The notes: a model not told the origin generated them from the sequence alone. A DNA stretch of 64,000 bases from Moraxellaceae bacterium AER2_44_116 (GCA_006546595.1 VIAD01000004.1:124001-188000); one strand, 5' to 3'. Shown: positions 1-8,731, counted from the first letter of the stretch. Numbers and translations are program-made.

Positions 1-77
1 ATAACACCTATTTGCAAGATAGTGGTTATTTCGCTACAAGCACCATTTACGCCGTAGTCTTTTTCCTAAGTAAATGA
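1..77 (+). CDS. 3' end of an unidentified CDS (partial)
   Basis: Reading from base 3, an open frame of 24 codons runs to a TGA at 75-77 and encodes a C-terminus rich in hydrophobic residues (ending AVVFFLSK). The other two plus frames are closed within the first 60 bases. It could be the end of a cargo gene lying upstream, but 24 codons is too short to be sure it is coding. Confidence 0.3.
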   Translation, partial: NTYLQDSGYFATSTIYAVVFFLSK

Positions 78-93
78 ATAATAAAAACTTTAA

Positions 94-129
94 TGATACG
101 CCAAAATAAGCTACGCTGCGTGCGTATCA
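94..129. promoter_or_regulatory. inverted repeat upstream of the methyltransferase operon
   Basis: TGATACGC (94-101) and GCGTATCA (122-129) form a perfect 8-bp inverted repeat with a 20-nt spacer, ending 25 nt before the chosen methyltransferase start. It could be a dimeric operator such as the control boxes in front of many restriction-modification operons, or the stem of a hairpin. No run of T follows, so a terminator is less likely. Confidence 0.35.
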
Positions 130-154
130 AAAATGTACATTGGTAAGAGTAAAT

Positions 155-1198
155 ATGATCGGCATTGATCTTTTCGCAGGTGCTGGAGGTATGTCTTCAG
201 GAGCTAGAATGGCAGGTATTGACGTGCAAATTGTCGTTGAGTCCGACAAACATGCTGCCGCTACTTATCAACACAACCACAAACCATCTAAATTACTATT
301 TGTTGATGATATAAGAAAGTTTGAGCATATTTCAATTGATAGAACTAAGCCGATCGTCGTATTTGGCGGACCGCCATGTCAAGGATTCTCAACATCTAAC
401 CAAAGAAACCGTTCAAGTTTTAATGAAAAAAACTGGTTATTTAAAGAGTTTGTTCGAGTTGTATCGTTATATATGCCTGACTGGATAGTCTTTGAAAATG
501 TATCAGGGATACTTGAAACCGCAAATGGAGTCTTTGTGGAACATATTATGCGGGATTTTCGTGACCTAGGTTATTTATGCTCCTATCAAGTGCTACAAGC
601 AAGTAATTATGGTGTGCCTCAAAAACGCTCTCGGTTTTTTCTGGTTGGCTCTCTCCATAATCAAAAATATAAATTTCCTGAACCTACAGTGTCAATACCT
701 GTAACAGTAGACGATGCCATTGGGGATTTACCAATCCTTTCAAATGGTGCATTTGTAAACTACATTGAATATGATAGGAAAGCCCAAAGTGAATATGCCA
801 TTGCTATGCGTGGTAATTTAAGCGGTTGTCATAACCATATTGTCACTCGTAATAGTGATCTCGTTATTGAACGATATGGGCATATCAGTCAAGGAGGAAA
901 TTGGGAGTCAATTCCTGATCGACTTATGCAAAACTATGCTGATAAGTCAAGATGCCATACGGGAATCTATCGTAGGCTTAAAAATCATGAACCCTCGGTT
1001 GTTATAGGTAATTTTAGGAAGAATATGCTAATTCACCCTACACAAGATCGCGGCTTATCTGTACGTGAAGCGGCTCGAATTCAAAGTTTTCCTGACGATT
1101 TTACTTTTTTAGGATCCGTAGGGTTTCAGCAGCAACAAGTAGGTAATGCTGTGCCTCCAATGCTAGCAAAAAAGATATTTGAAAGCCTCATGCTGTAG
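155..1198 (+). CDS. DNA (cytosine-5-)-methyltransferase
   Basis: This protein of 347 aa should transfer a methyl group from SAM to C5 of cytosine in DNA. The ordered C5-methylase motifs are present: motif I DLFAGAGG at residues 5-12, the catalytic PCQ loop with Cys75, ENV at 114-116, the QxRxR motif at 156-160, and a C-terminal GNAVPP motif. The target-recognition region between motifs VIII and X is only about 150 residues, normal for a stand-alone type II or orphan enzyme. I chose the ATG at 155, preceded by TAAGAG, over an in-frame TTG at 140. It leads the five-gene operon ending at 6815. No recognisable restriction endonuclease is adjacent, so it may be a self-protection or marking component of that operon, or an orphan methylase. 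Confidence 0.93.
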   Translation: MIGIDLFAGAGGMSSGARMAGIDVQIVVESDKHAAATYQHNHKPSKLLFVDDIRKFEHISIDRTKPIVVFGGPPCQGFSTSNQRNRSSFNEKNWLFKEFVRVVSLYMPDWIVFENVSGILETANGVFVEHIMRDFRDLGYLCSYQVLQASNYGVPQKRSRFFLVGSLHNQKYKFPEPTVSIPVTVDDAIGDLPILSNGAFVNYIEYDRKAQSEYAIAMRGNLSGCHNHIVTRNSDLVIERYGHISQGGNWESIPDRLMQNYADKSRCHTGIYRRLKNHEPSVVIGNFRKNMLIHPTQDRGLSVREAARIQSFPDDFTFLGSVGFQQQQVGNAVPPMLAKKIFESLML

Positions 1199-1258
1199 AG
1201 GTTCTTATCTTTTTAAAATTACAATGATAATCAATACAATTTAAAGCAGAGTGAAAAT

Positions 1259-2275
1259 ATGTGGGAAAAAACACAACTTGAGATAGTGTTGGAAGATAGA
1301 CTTAAGAATCCACCGACTCCAAATATTGTAACAAAAGCTGAAGGCGAAGAACTTTTCGCTCGCTATACAACAGCTAAATCTATGTTATGTAAAGAGATAT
1401 TTCCTTGGATTAGAGCAAACGAGCCAAACCTTTCAGATCATAGCGAAACTCATATTGAAGATGTATTAAAAAATGCTTGGCAGTTAGTTGAAAATGTTAT
1501 GGACAAACTTAACTCCATTGAGTTGTATTTTTTATGCATCGGAATTTTGTTTCACGATGTTGGAAATATATATGGTCGCAAAAAGCATAATAAGACTATT
1601 TCCCCAATCTACCAATACATACTTGCATTGATGCCTTCGCGGGATGAAATGCAGCATACATTGAGTATTTGCCAAGCTCATACGGGTCTTGGTAAAGATA
1701 AAACGACGGATACGTTACAAGATTTGAAAGATGCTTTTTTTATGAGGAATAAAGTTCGATTACGTGATCTTGCAGCGATAATAAGATTTGCAGATGAGTT
1801 GGCAGAAGGTGAAGGTCGAACATCAAAATTCATGCTGGATAATAATTTCTTTTCTGAAGAGTCTCAAATTTACCATTTATATGCAGCTATGTGTAGTCAT
1901 CCTGCTATTGATAAATCAAATGGGCGTATTATTCTAAATTTTAATATTGACATTAAAAACCCTTGGTTTTCAACTGCCGATAAACTTATTGATTTTATTA
2001 ATTTTGTGTATAGTCGGGTTTTAAAGCTTGATGAAGAAAGGAGATATTGTAAGTATTATTGCAGGTTGCTGGATGACTTTAAAGCAACATCTATCAATAT
2101 TCAGTTTTGGAATGACCGCTCTTTAATTGAGTTAGATTTAGAAAGTTTTTATCTTGATGATTATGTGTTGCCAGGCTCAATTAACTTGTCATTAGAAGAA
2201 CGATTTCCTGTATATAATGCTAATTTAATACTTGAAAAAATCAAATCTTACTTTGAGGCTGATCAAAATGAATAA
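1259..2275 (+). CDS. HD-domain phosphohydrolase-like protein, conflict-system type
   Basis: A 338-aa protein with an HD-superfamily metal-binding pattern: His61/His65 (HSETH), the His99-Asp100 pair in LFHD, His141 and Asp179 (FADE). HD proteins hydrolyse phosphate esters of nucleotides or nucleic acids. The early HSETH followed by a compact HD core resembles the HD-CE effector family described from prokaryotic conflict systems; this assignment is by recognition only. The last 100 residues have no domain I recognise. The gene follows the methyltransferase by 60 nt and overlaps the ATPase start by 8 nt, implying translational coupling. Its substrate is unknown: nucleotide depletion or nucleic-acid cleavage are both possible. 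Confidence 0.75.
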   Translation: MWEKTQLEIVLEDRLKNPPTPNIVTKAEGEELFARYTTAKSMLCKEIFPWIRANEPNLSDHSETHIEDVLKNAWQLVENVMDKLNSIELYFLCIGILFHDVGNIYGRKKHNKTISPIYQYILALMPSRDEMQHTLSICQAHTGLGKDKTTDTLQDLKDAFFMRNKVRLRDLAAIIRFADELAEGEGRTSKFMLDNNFFSEESQIYHLYAAMCSHPAIDKSNGRIILNFNIDIKNPWFSTADKLIDFINFVYSRVLKLDEERRYCKYYCRLLDDFKATSINIQFWNDRSLIELDLESFYLDDYVLPGSINLSLEERFPVYNANLILEKIKSYFEADQNE

Positions 2276-3998
2276 ACAAAAATATAATCCGTTCGATTTT
2301 GATGGTGCCAAAAATTTAGAGCCAGAATTATTGTTGGAATGGTTTATTGATGACAATAATAATGCTAGATTTATTCAGTCAACTAGAAATGTCATATTGT
2401 TTGGGCACAGAGGGTGCGGAAAAAGTATGAATTTATTATACTTTTCTCTTCCTATTGAGCGTCTAAAGAAAGATGCTACTAATGATAGCTTATTAAAAAA
2501 TATAGGAATATATGTGCCATGCAATACACCGTTGGCGCACAGAGTAGATCATGAGTATTTAAATGATAAAAAATTATCCCAAGCTTTGTCTGAGCATTAT
2601 TTTACTTTAGGTATTGCAGTTTCAATTTCAGATACTTTAAATAAAATCACTGATTTGATGACTCCAGAAGATTTTTCTGAGATCAGTGATGAGTTATCTT
2701 ATGTGATTAATGAAGAACTTCCTAAAGATAATACGCTATTTAGGATTCTTAAAAAGTCTTTAAATTTAGAGTTAAGAGAAATTCAAGAAAAATTTAGTGG
2801 CTTGACAAATAATTTTAATTTTTCTTCTGCTAGAACATTATATACATTAGTAATACCTATACTTAATGCATTGAAATGCACAAAAACTTTTACTCAGTCT
2901 CATTTTTCATTGATGATTGATGATGCACAAGATCTCAATAATGATCAAAAGCTTCTTTTAAACTCTTGGTTAAGCTATCGAGATCACTCTGTATTTAGTT
3001 TTAAAATTGCGCTTGCAGCAAATGAGGATTTTAATCGAAAAACATCAAGCGGAGGATCTATTATTGAGGGACATGATTATACTTCAATAAATTTAGAGCA
3101 ACCTTTCCAAAATGAACATTCTAAATTTGGACAACTTGCACGAGATATTATTCAGAAGCGTCTAGAAAAATTAGCTATTGCTGAGACTACACCTGAAAAG
3201 TTTTTCCTAGAGAGTCCGGTGTTTGTTGCTGAGCTAGAGAAGTGCAAGGGAGTGATAAGGGATGAGTATATTAGTACACATCCAGAAGCATCAACTAAAA
3301 GTATAAATGATCACGTTTATAAATATGCTAGAGCTCGCTATTTTCAAAATAGACATGCAAAAGCCAATAGGCCAACGTACTCTGGAATTGAAACACTTAT
3401 CCATCTATCAACAGGTGTAATTAGGAACTTGTTATTACCTTGTTATTGGATGTATGACGATATGCAATCTAAACTCAAGGAAAATGAGACTGTTACATTT
3501 ATTCCACCACACATACAATCTGATGTAATAATTAAGAAAAGTGAAGATCTTTGGACTCGTATTCGAGATGGTTTAGATAAAGAATTAGATACATGTTCTA
3601 AAGAGCAAGCAACTCAAATTCACAATCTGGTCAGTGCATTGGGCGATCGTTTCAGAGATAGATTGTTAAATCATAAAAGCGAACCTCGTATAGTGACATT
3701 TATAATAGCCAAACTTAATCCAAGTGATGAATTACTAATCAAGCCATTGTTTACAATAATGCGTAAGGCTCAGATTTTGTATAGACGTAGTGGGCCATCG
3801 AAAGATGAGGGAAGACAAGATGATCTTTACACTCTTAATAGGCTCTTGTGGCCTGCAAGAGGACTTGATCCTCAAGGCCAAGCAGGGCGGCTTTCCATTA
3901 CATCAACTGATATAGTACATGCTATGAACTATGGTAGATTGCCACCAAGCCGTGAAACTAAATCAGATAATATGCAGGAGGATTTATTCGATGTGTAA
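2268..3998 (+). CDS. Orc1/Cdc6-like AAA P-loop ATPase of a conflict operon
   Basis: A 576-aa ATPase. The Walker A motif GHRGCGKS is at residues 46-53 and a Walker B-like LMIDDA ends in Asp218-Asp219; a sensor-like segment (ALAANEDF) follows. The N-terminal phrase PFDFDGAKNLEPELLLEWF and the GHRGCGKS loop resemble proteins annotated as ORC-CDC6-family AAA ATPases in accessory islands. The start is the ATG at 2268, with GAGG ten bases upstream and an ATGAATAA overlap with the HD gene; a longer in-frame start at 2232 lies inside the HD gene and is disfavoured. The C-terminal half is alpha-helical and unassigned. As the only NTPase of the operon it is the likely sensor or switch, which is inference from context. 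Confidence 0.8.
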   Translation: MNKQKYNPFDFDGAKNLEPELLLEWFIDDNNNARFIQSTRNVILFGHRGCGKSMNLLYFSLPIERLKKDATNDSLLKNIGIYVPCNTPLAHRVDHEYLNDKKLSQALSEHYFTLGIAVSISDTLNKITDLMTPEDFSEISDELSYVINEELPKDNTLFRILKKSLNLELREIQEKFSGLTNNFNFSSARTLYTLVIPILNALKCTKTFTQSHFSLMIDDAQDLNNDQKLLLNSWLSYRDHSVFSFKIALAANEDFNRKTSSGGSIIEGHDYTSINLEQPFQNEHSKFGQLARDIIQKRLEKLAIAETTPEKFFLESPVFVAELEKCKGVIRDEYISTHPEASTKSINDHVYKYARARYFQNRHAKANRPTYSGIETLIHLSTGVIRNLLLPCYWMYDDMQSKLKENETVTFIPPHIQSDVIIKKSEDLWTRIRDGLDKELDTCSKEQATQIHNLVSALGDRFRDRLLNHKSEPRIVTFIIAKLNPSDELLIKPLFTIMRKAQILYRRSGPSKDEGRQDDLYTLNRLLWPARGLDPQGQAGRLSITSTDIVHAMNYGRLPPSRETKSDNMQEDLFDV

Positions 3999-5199
3999 TC
4001 TTACTTTGATAACTTCTGTGAGTTGGGAAGAGCGATTTCTGCTTGGGCTTGCTAATCATATTGATACAAAAAAATTAGCAAAGGTTATTTTCTTAAATCC
4101 TAAAGAAAATCAGAAGTTTTCGGATGTTAATTTGAGCTCTGCTCAACGGTTGTTAAATGCGGCATCTATCAAATTTCAAATTCTTGATATTTCTTATTAT
4201 GATCATTTAGAGGTATGGAGAAATCTCGATACAGTTATAACAAATCTACCAGATAATAATATTTTATTTGATATTTCAACAATGCCAAGGCATATTATTT
4301 TAACATGTCTTCATAATTTTGAAAAATCAAAAAAACATATAGATACTTGCTATTTCCCACCAAGCTCATATGGTGAATGGTTATCTAGAGATCAATCTAA
4401 GCCACAATTTCTTTATCGGCATAGTGGTATCATGTATCCTGATTTACCAACTTGTTTATTAGTTCTTGCGGGTTTTGAGTTTGAAAGAATCTCGTCATTA
4501 ATTAATTTTACTGATTCAGCTAAAGTAATTGTCGTTATTCAAACGGGCCTTCAATTTGATAACTCTAATAAACAAAAATATTTAATTGATAATATAGAAA
4601 AAAGACATAGTTCGAATATTACTTACTTTTATAGTGACTTTTATAGTGATCCTCTAGATCAAGCCGAAAAACTTAATGAAATTATTTCGGATTTTGAGGA
4701 TGAATATAATATAATGGCCACGACTTTTGCACCAAAAAACTCAACTATAGCTTTATATTTACTTAATAGAATAAATAGTAAAGTTGGATTGTCATATTCA
4801 TTATGTAGAGAGTATAACTTTGAATATTCATCTGGAATAGATGTCGATAAGATATGCAGCCATGTTGTTGATTTTTCACTGACTGAGGAGATTGTGATGA
4901 AAGAGTTGGATATTGCTTTTCGCGGGCCACGTATTTCCATTGATGAGCTGCTTTCTAAAATCATGGAGATCAAAGATATTGAAAGTGCTAGAGTCGTGTC
5001 AATTGACCCAGTAAAAAGACAGATTCTTGATCGCCAGTCGTTAAAGCAGGTTGAAGTAGTTGATTTTGTGATTGCTTTTATACTTAATGTGGCCTCAGCC
5101 GCAGTGTACGACAAGATTAAGTCTATCATTGCCAAAAATGCCAAAGAAATGGGGTGTGAGGATAAAACACAAGAAGTCGACGATAATAAGAAGGAATAG
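3991..5199 (+). CDS. unrecognised two-domain protein of the conflict operon
   Basis: A 402-aa protein I do not recognise. The start is the ATG at 3991, with GGAGG nine bases upstream and an 8-nt overlap (ATGTGTAA) with the ATPase; a longer frame starting at 3931 lies inside the ATPase gene. The first 130 residues alternate hydrophobic strands and helices in a Rossmann-like way (LTLITSVSWEERFLL, VIFLNPKE, FDISTMPRH). A second similar unit begins near residue 150 (GFEFER) and includes MATTFAPKNSTIALYLL. The C-terminus has a hydrophobic helix (VDFVIAFILNVASAAVYDKI) and a charged tail. A CARF-like nucleotide-sensing fold or a nuclease fold are candidate interpretations only. Confidence 0.75.
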   Translation: MCNLTLITSVSWEERFLLGLANHIDTKKLAKVIFLNPKENQKFSDVNLSSAQRLLNAASIKFQILDISYYDHLEVWRNLDTVITNLPDNNILFDISTMPRHIILTCLHNFEKSKKHIDTCYFPPSSYGEWLSRDQSKPQFLYRHSGIMYPDLPTCLLVLAGFEFERISSLINFTDSAKVIVVIQTGLQFDNSNKQKYLIDNIEKRHSSNITYFYSDFYSDPLDQAEKLNEIISDFEDEYNIMATTFAPKNSTIALYLLNRINSKVGLSYSLCREYNFEYSSGIDVDKICSHVVDFSLTEEIVMKELDIAFRGPRISIDELLSKIMEIKDIESARVVSIDPVKRQILDRQSLKQVEVVDFVIAFILNVASAAVYDKIKSIIAKNAKEMGCEDKTQEVDDNKKE

Positions 5200-5228
5200 T
5201 TAGTTTTCTCTTTTTTTTGGAGTGTCCA

Positions 5229-6815
5229 ATGATTCCTGAAGTAAAAATTCTCAAAAAGTACCACTATCGTTCAGGGGCTGGGGAGTCTAGCTATAATCCG
5301 CGGACACTAATTACTCGAATCCTCGCTCCAAAAACTCACTCAGAGTCATCCACAATCATTGAGCAATCATTCGAATACAATGCAACTCTTATACATGAGC
5401 GCGTCCACTGGATGCAGCATCATGGCACTTCATTTGGCGCATTCTTAGATGCAATACGATTTTCGCAAGGGGATACAACCGTAAGTTGGCTTCGTTCTAT
5501 GCCTGCGGACCGAGTACAAAAGCTTATCAAAGAGCGATTCTTTCAGGGAAAGCCGATATTGCGCATTGATAGATCATCACAACAACCTATTTATGGAAAA
5601 GAAACAGAGAGTGACGAGCTTGATCTCTATCGTCAAATATGGTTTGACCATCAGTGGGTACATGCGACTTTTGAAGATTCGAGTATCTGTGATGAAATAG
5701 GGGTACCACCAACCCAAGCAATTGGCGAGGTCATCGCAGATGTAATGATAGACTTATGTATAAATTCTCGTTTTAAATCTACACACTCTGAAACAGTTTG
5801 TACTAATCCTATAACACCTCGTAAATGGTATAAATTTCCTGATCAATTGCGATTCGTGCGCTTAGGTGATTCGCGACTTACATCGAGAATGCTGATGGAG
5901 GCCGCAGCAACAATATCCGAAGTTCAACTCTTTAAAAATGGTGCATGGTCTCGTGCACTCGACAAGAAACAGTCTTTACATATTATAAAGAAACGTCTAC
6001 ACAGCCTTCTCAAAGGACAGTATGGTGTAGCTTTACGTATCTTGTTGACACACTGCGAAGTCAACGAAAGCGATATACTTGATTTTCTGCCAACTGCAAG
6101 CGCACTTTGTTTTGCTGCGCTTAATCCTCCAGTGCCGCCTTATGTGATTGCACCACCACCCAACGCTATAGCGTGGCAATGGGCTGATATATATCCACCT
6201 ATACGATTTACAAGGCTTTGCGAGGTCGTTCGGAAAATTGGCATTCTGAATGAGATACAAGCTAGAGACCATTTTTTGCTTTCCAACTACATTTCTAAGT
6301 TATGCGAAGTGGCTAATCTACCTTCAACTCTTGATCTCAATTATCCTGAATTTACGCCCCAGAGCACTACACCTGACTTTACTGATCGAACATGTGAATA
6401 TCCAGATACACTAGCATTGACACATCAAGATTACAATTTTTGGGTTCAGTCTCAGCTCTCCCAGCTTCGTCGGCGAGCTTTACCTCTCCTTGTGAGTCTC
6501 GGTAATTGCTTGTCAGGAGACTTGTTAAAAGAGCACATGGATCTTTTCTTGGATCAGGGGGATTTTTTTATTCCTTACGCTGAGTCACCACTGCACTGGA
6601 GCCAAAATGAAAGAATAGGTTTCCGTTGCCCCTCAAATTTTGGGAATTGGCTCGTTCGGTCTGTGGCAATGCATGATGCACTATTTGACTTCGTAGTTGG
6701 CGTTGGGGAGTTTGATCTAAGCGATTACCCACCAGATATTCAGTGTGAAAAAATGCAAGAAATGCTGAAAACCAACATTACTAATGGACTAATAAATAAT
6801 CGCAATTCATCTTAA
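5229..6815 (+). CDS. HExxH zincin-like protein of the conflict operon
   Basis: A 528-aa protein with a metallopeptidase-type HERVH motif at residues 56-60, directly followed by WMQHHGTSFG. A downstream acidic residue, for example in AIGEVIADV, could complete a zinc site. I recognise no specific peptidase family, and the rest of the protein is unassigned. The start is the ATG at 5229, with GGAG six bases upstream; an in-frame TTG at 5217 lacks support. It follows the preceding gene by 29 nt, so it is probably the last gene of the operon. There is no signal peptide, so it would act in the cytoplasm, plausibly as the protease effector of the system. Confidence 0.7.
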   Translation: MIPEVKILKKYHYRSGAGESSYNPRTLITRILAPKTHSESSTIIEQSFEYNATLIHERVHWMQHHGTSFGAFLDAIRFSQGDTTVSWLRSMPADRVQKLIKERFFQGKPILRIDRSSQQPIYGKETESDELDLYRQIWFDHQWVHATFEDSSICDEIGVPPTQAIGEVIADVMIDLCINSRFKSTHSETVCTNPITPRKWYKFPDQLRFVRLGDSRLTSRMLMEAAATISEVQLFKNGAWSRALDKKQSLHIIKKRLHSLLKGQYGVALRILLTHCEVNESDILDFLPTASALCFAALNPPVPPYVIAPPPNAIAWQWADIYPPIRFTRLCEVVRKIGILNEIQARDHFLLSNYISKLCEVANLPSTLDLNYPEFTPQSTTPDFTDRTCEYPDTLALTHQDYNFWVQSQLSQLRRRALPLLVSLGNCLSGDLLKEHMDLFLDQGDFFIPYAESPLHWSQNERIGFRCPSNFGNWLVRSVAMHDALFDFVVGVGEFDLSDYPPDIQCEKMQEMLKTNITNGLINNRNSS

Positions 6816-7019
6816 ACCCAGCTCGGGGGTATAAGCTCAAACACTTGGAGTCTTTTGGCATGAAGTGTGTTTCTGATAGCTACGTAAACATCTTCTAAAA
6901 TATATAAAATAGACTTGCAATTTGTTGTTGTCGTGCTAAAAATAACCAATAATAATTATAGGTGCTGCCACATATATTTAGGATGAATAAACAAAAAAAT
7001 GTCTAATGAGGGATCGTTT

Positions 7020-8018
7020 ATGACTATCAATACTATTTATTTCGCTACGAATCGAAACCCTGATAACACGTTAGCACCTACCAGTTTTGGATCAGGGTTT
7101 TCAGGTCAAGATCTAGGCGACCTTCGTTTTGGTAAAGTTGATGTGAGTCGCAATTCGCACGAGATGGATGCGAGTACAATCGTTGTTTTGCCTGACAACT
7201 CAACATTAGGGTCACAAGTGCTGCTAAAGCAATTGCGCGAATCAATGACGCTCCGTAAAAAGGACACATTAATACTTATTCACGGATTTAATGTGTCGTT
7301 CCAACAAGGAGTAGAGCATGCTAGTAGCCTAATTGATAAATATGAAGAAGTGTCTCAAGGCCAATATAGTCCTAATATGTTTGTTTTTTCGTGGCCATCC
7401 GATGGAAAGGTTACACATTATCGAAATGACCGTCATGATGCAGAAGCATCTGCCTACGCTTTCGCAAGAGGTCTCTTAAAGCTGTCTGCGTTTTTACGAG
7501 ACACTTCTTTGGGCATAGCATGTCATCAAAAAATTAATTTGATTGCCCATAGTATGGGTAATTATGTTTTACGACACTCACTACAACAAATTAGAAAAAT
7601 TGTTGATGGTGAGAGGTTACCCCGTGTTTTTGATAATATTATATTAACGGCTGCCGACGAAGATAGTGATGCTTTTGAGTTTGATTATAAACTCTTGAGA
7701 CTTCCTGAGTTAACACAACGTATTACAGTTTATTTTAATAGTGGGGATTTAGTGTTATCAGGCAGTGATTTAACGAAAGGCAATCCAGATAGGTTGGGGC
7801 ATGACGGTGCCGATAAGCCTCATCAAATTCCCTCAAAAGTTGTGCTTATTGATGTTAGTGATGTTGTAACAGGTGGTTTTCATGTACAGCACTCTTATCA
7901 TTTAGAATCCGATAAGGTTGTTACAGACATGCTAGCCGTTCTACAAGGTCTAAGCTCAGAGTCTGATAAGTTATCGAGGACATACGTGCCTCACGCAAAT
8001 AAATTTAGACTATTTTAG
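7020..8018 (+). CDS. alpha/beta hydrolase, DUF900 family
   Basis: A 332-aa protein with an alpha/beta-hydrolase core: the oxyanion-region HGF at 88-90, the nucleophile elbow AHSMGN with Ser178, and later Asp and His candidates (AADEDSD; GGFHVQHSYH). It fits the DUF900 family of uncharacterised serine hydrolases. I prefer ATG 7020 (GAGGGA six bases upstream) over ATG 6999, whose nearest purine-rich stretch is too far away. There is no signal peptide. It is separated from the preceding operon by 204 nt and is probably its own transcription unit within the transposon cargo. The substrate is unknown; lipase or esterase activity is typical of such folds. Confidence 0.8.
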   Translation: MTINTIYFATNRNPDNTLAPTSFGSGFSGQDLGDLRFGKVDVSRNSHEMDASTIVVLPDNSTLGSQVLLKQLRESMTLRKKDTLILIHGFNVSFQQGVEHASSLIDKYEEVSQGQYSPNMFVFSWPSDGKVTHYRNDRHDAEASAYAFARGLLKLSAFLRDTSLGIACHQKINLIAHSMGNYVLRHSLQQIRKIVDGERLPRVFDNIILTAADEDSDAFEFDYKLLRLPELTQRITVYFNSGDLVLSGSDLTKGNPDRLGHDGADKPHQIPSKVVLIDVSDVVTGGFHVQHSYHLESDKVVTDMLAVLQGLSSESDKLSRTYVPHANKFRLF

Positions 8019-8038
8019 ACATAATCAATCATGAAGAA

Positions 8039-8137
8039 ATGTGGCAGGCACTCAAGAGATGCAAATTTATGGCACTGACTATGTGTTATCTATGCATTAT
8101 AGTTCTGTGGTGTTTTTTTCTATATTTGAAGGCTTAA
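8039..8137 (+). CDS. possible 32-aa membrane peptide upstream of the amidase
   Basis: This frame encodes 32 residues with about 18 consecutive apolar residues (ending CIIVLWCFFLYLKA), i.e. one membrane span. An internal ATG at 8069, preceded by AGAGAT, would give a 22-residue version. It ends 27 nt before the endolysin-like amidase. Holin-like partners of phage lysins are short hydrophobic peptides, so the position is suggestive, but a chance frame in AT-rich DNA cannot be excluded. Confidence 0.28.
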   Translation: MWQALKRCKFMALTMCYLCIIVLWCFFLYLKA

Positions 8138-8164
8138 GATTTATAACTCATTGGGAGCAGTGAT

Positions 8165-8731
8165 ATGGACTCACTATTTGAAACAGCGAAATGGCCATTT
8201 GTGCCTGCCAAGAACTTTACTAAGGTAGCGAAAAAGCGTGGCGTTCGAGTTATTGTTATGCACTCAATGGAGGCTCCAGAGAAAGGGGATACGGCGGAGA
8301 AAATAGCCGAATATTTTCATACAACAATTAAACAAGCTTCAGCTCATATTTGTGTTGATAACAATAGTATTGTCCAGTGTGTTTGGGATAATGATATTGC
8401 ATGGGCCGCACCAGGTGCAAATAGTGACGGTATTCAAATAGAAATGGCAGGGTATGCTAAGCAAACAACAGCAGATTGGCTTGACCCTTATAGCGTGCTC
8501 GTTTTAGAAAATGCTGCTAATGCTGTCGCTCAATATTGTTTAAAGTATGATATTCCCGTCATTCGCCTAACTGATGAAGAGTTAGGTGGGAGACTAGCAA
8601 AGGGTATTGTCAGTCACTCACAAGTTTCAAAAGTATTTAAAAAATCTGATCATACTGATCCTGGTGCTGGATTTCCTTGGGACTATTTCCTAAGTAGAGT
8701 GAATGTATATGTTGCGAAGTTATCAGGCTAG
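8165..8731 (+). CDS. N-acetylmuramoyl-L-alanine amidase (Amidase_2, endolysin-like)
   Basis: A 188-aa cytoplasmic-type amidase predicted to cleave the bond between MurNAc and L-Ala in peptidoglycan. Zinc ligands are visible as His33 (VMHSME), His151 (SHSQVS) and Asp165 (TDPG), and the SAHICVDN and FPWDYF blocks are typical of the Amidase_2/T7-lysozyme fold. There is no signal peptide and no cell-wall-binding domain, as in small phage endolysins. The start ATG has GGGAG upstream. It lies in transposon cargo behind a DUF900 hydrolase and a possible one-span peptide, and could be a phage-derived lysin or a lytic effector. Confidence 0.9.
   Translation: MDSLFETAKWPFVPAKNFTKVAKKRGVRVIVMHSMEAPEKGDTAEKIAEYFHTTIKQASAHICVDNNSIVQCVWDNDIAWAAPGANSDGIQIEMAGYAKQTTADWLDPYSVLVLENAANAVAQYCLKYDIPVIRLTDEELGGRLAKGIVSHSQVSKVFKKSDHTDPGAGFPWDYFLSRVNVYVAKLSG

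Noticed and set aside
1..139. Possible left end of the Tn7-like element at the window edge
   Set aside because: No inward-facing copy of the 19-bp box and no comM 5' sequence is present, so the left end must be outside the window.
155..2275. Methyltransferase plus next gene read as a type II restriction-modification pair
   Set aside because: The second protein carries HD phosphohydrolase ligands, not a PD-(D/E)xK or HNH nuclease pattern.
4659..5264. A 201-codon minus-strand open frame
   Set aside because: It lies opposite the well-supported conflict-operon gene at 3991-5199 and has a low-complexity serine/threonine composition typical of a shadow frame.
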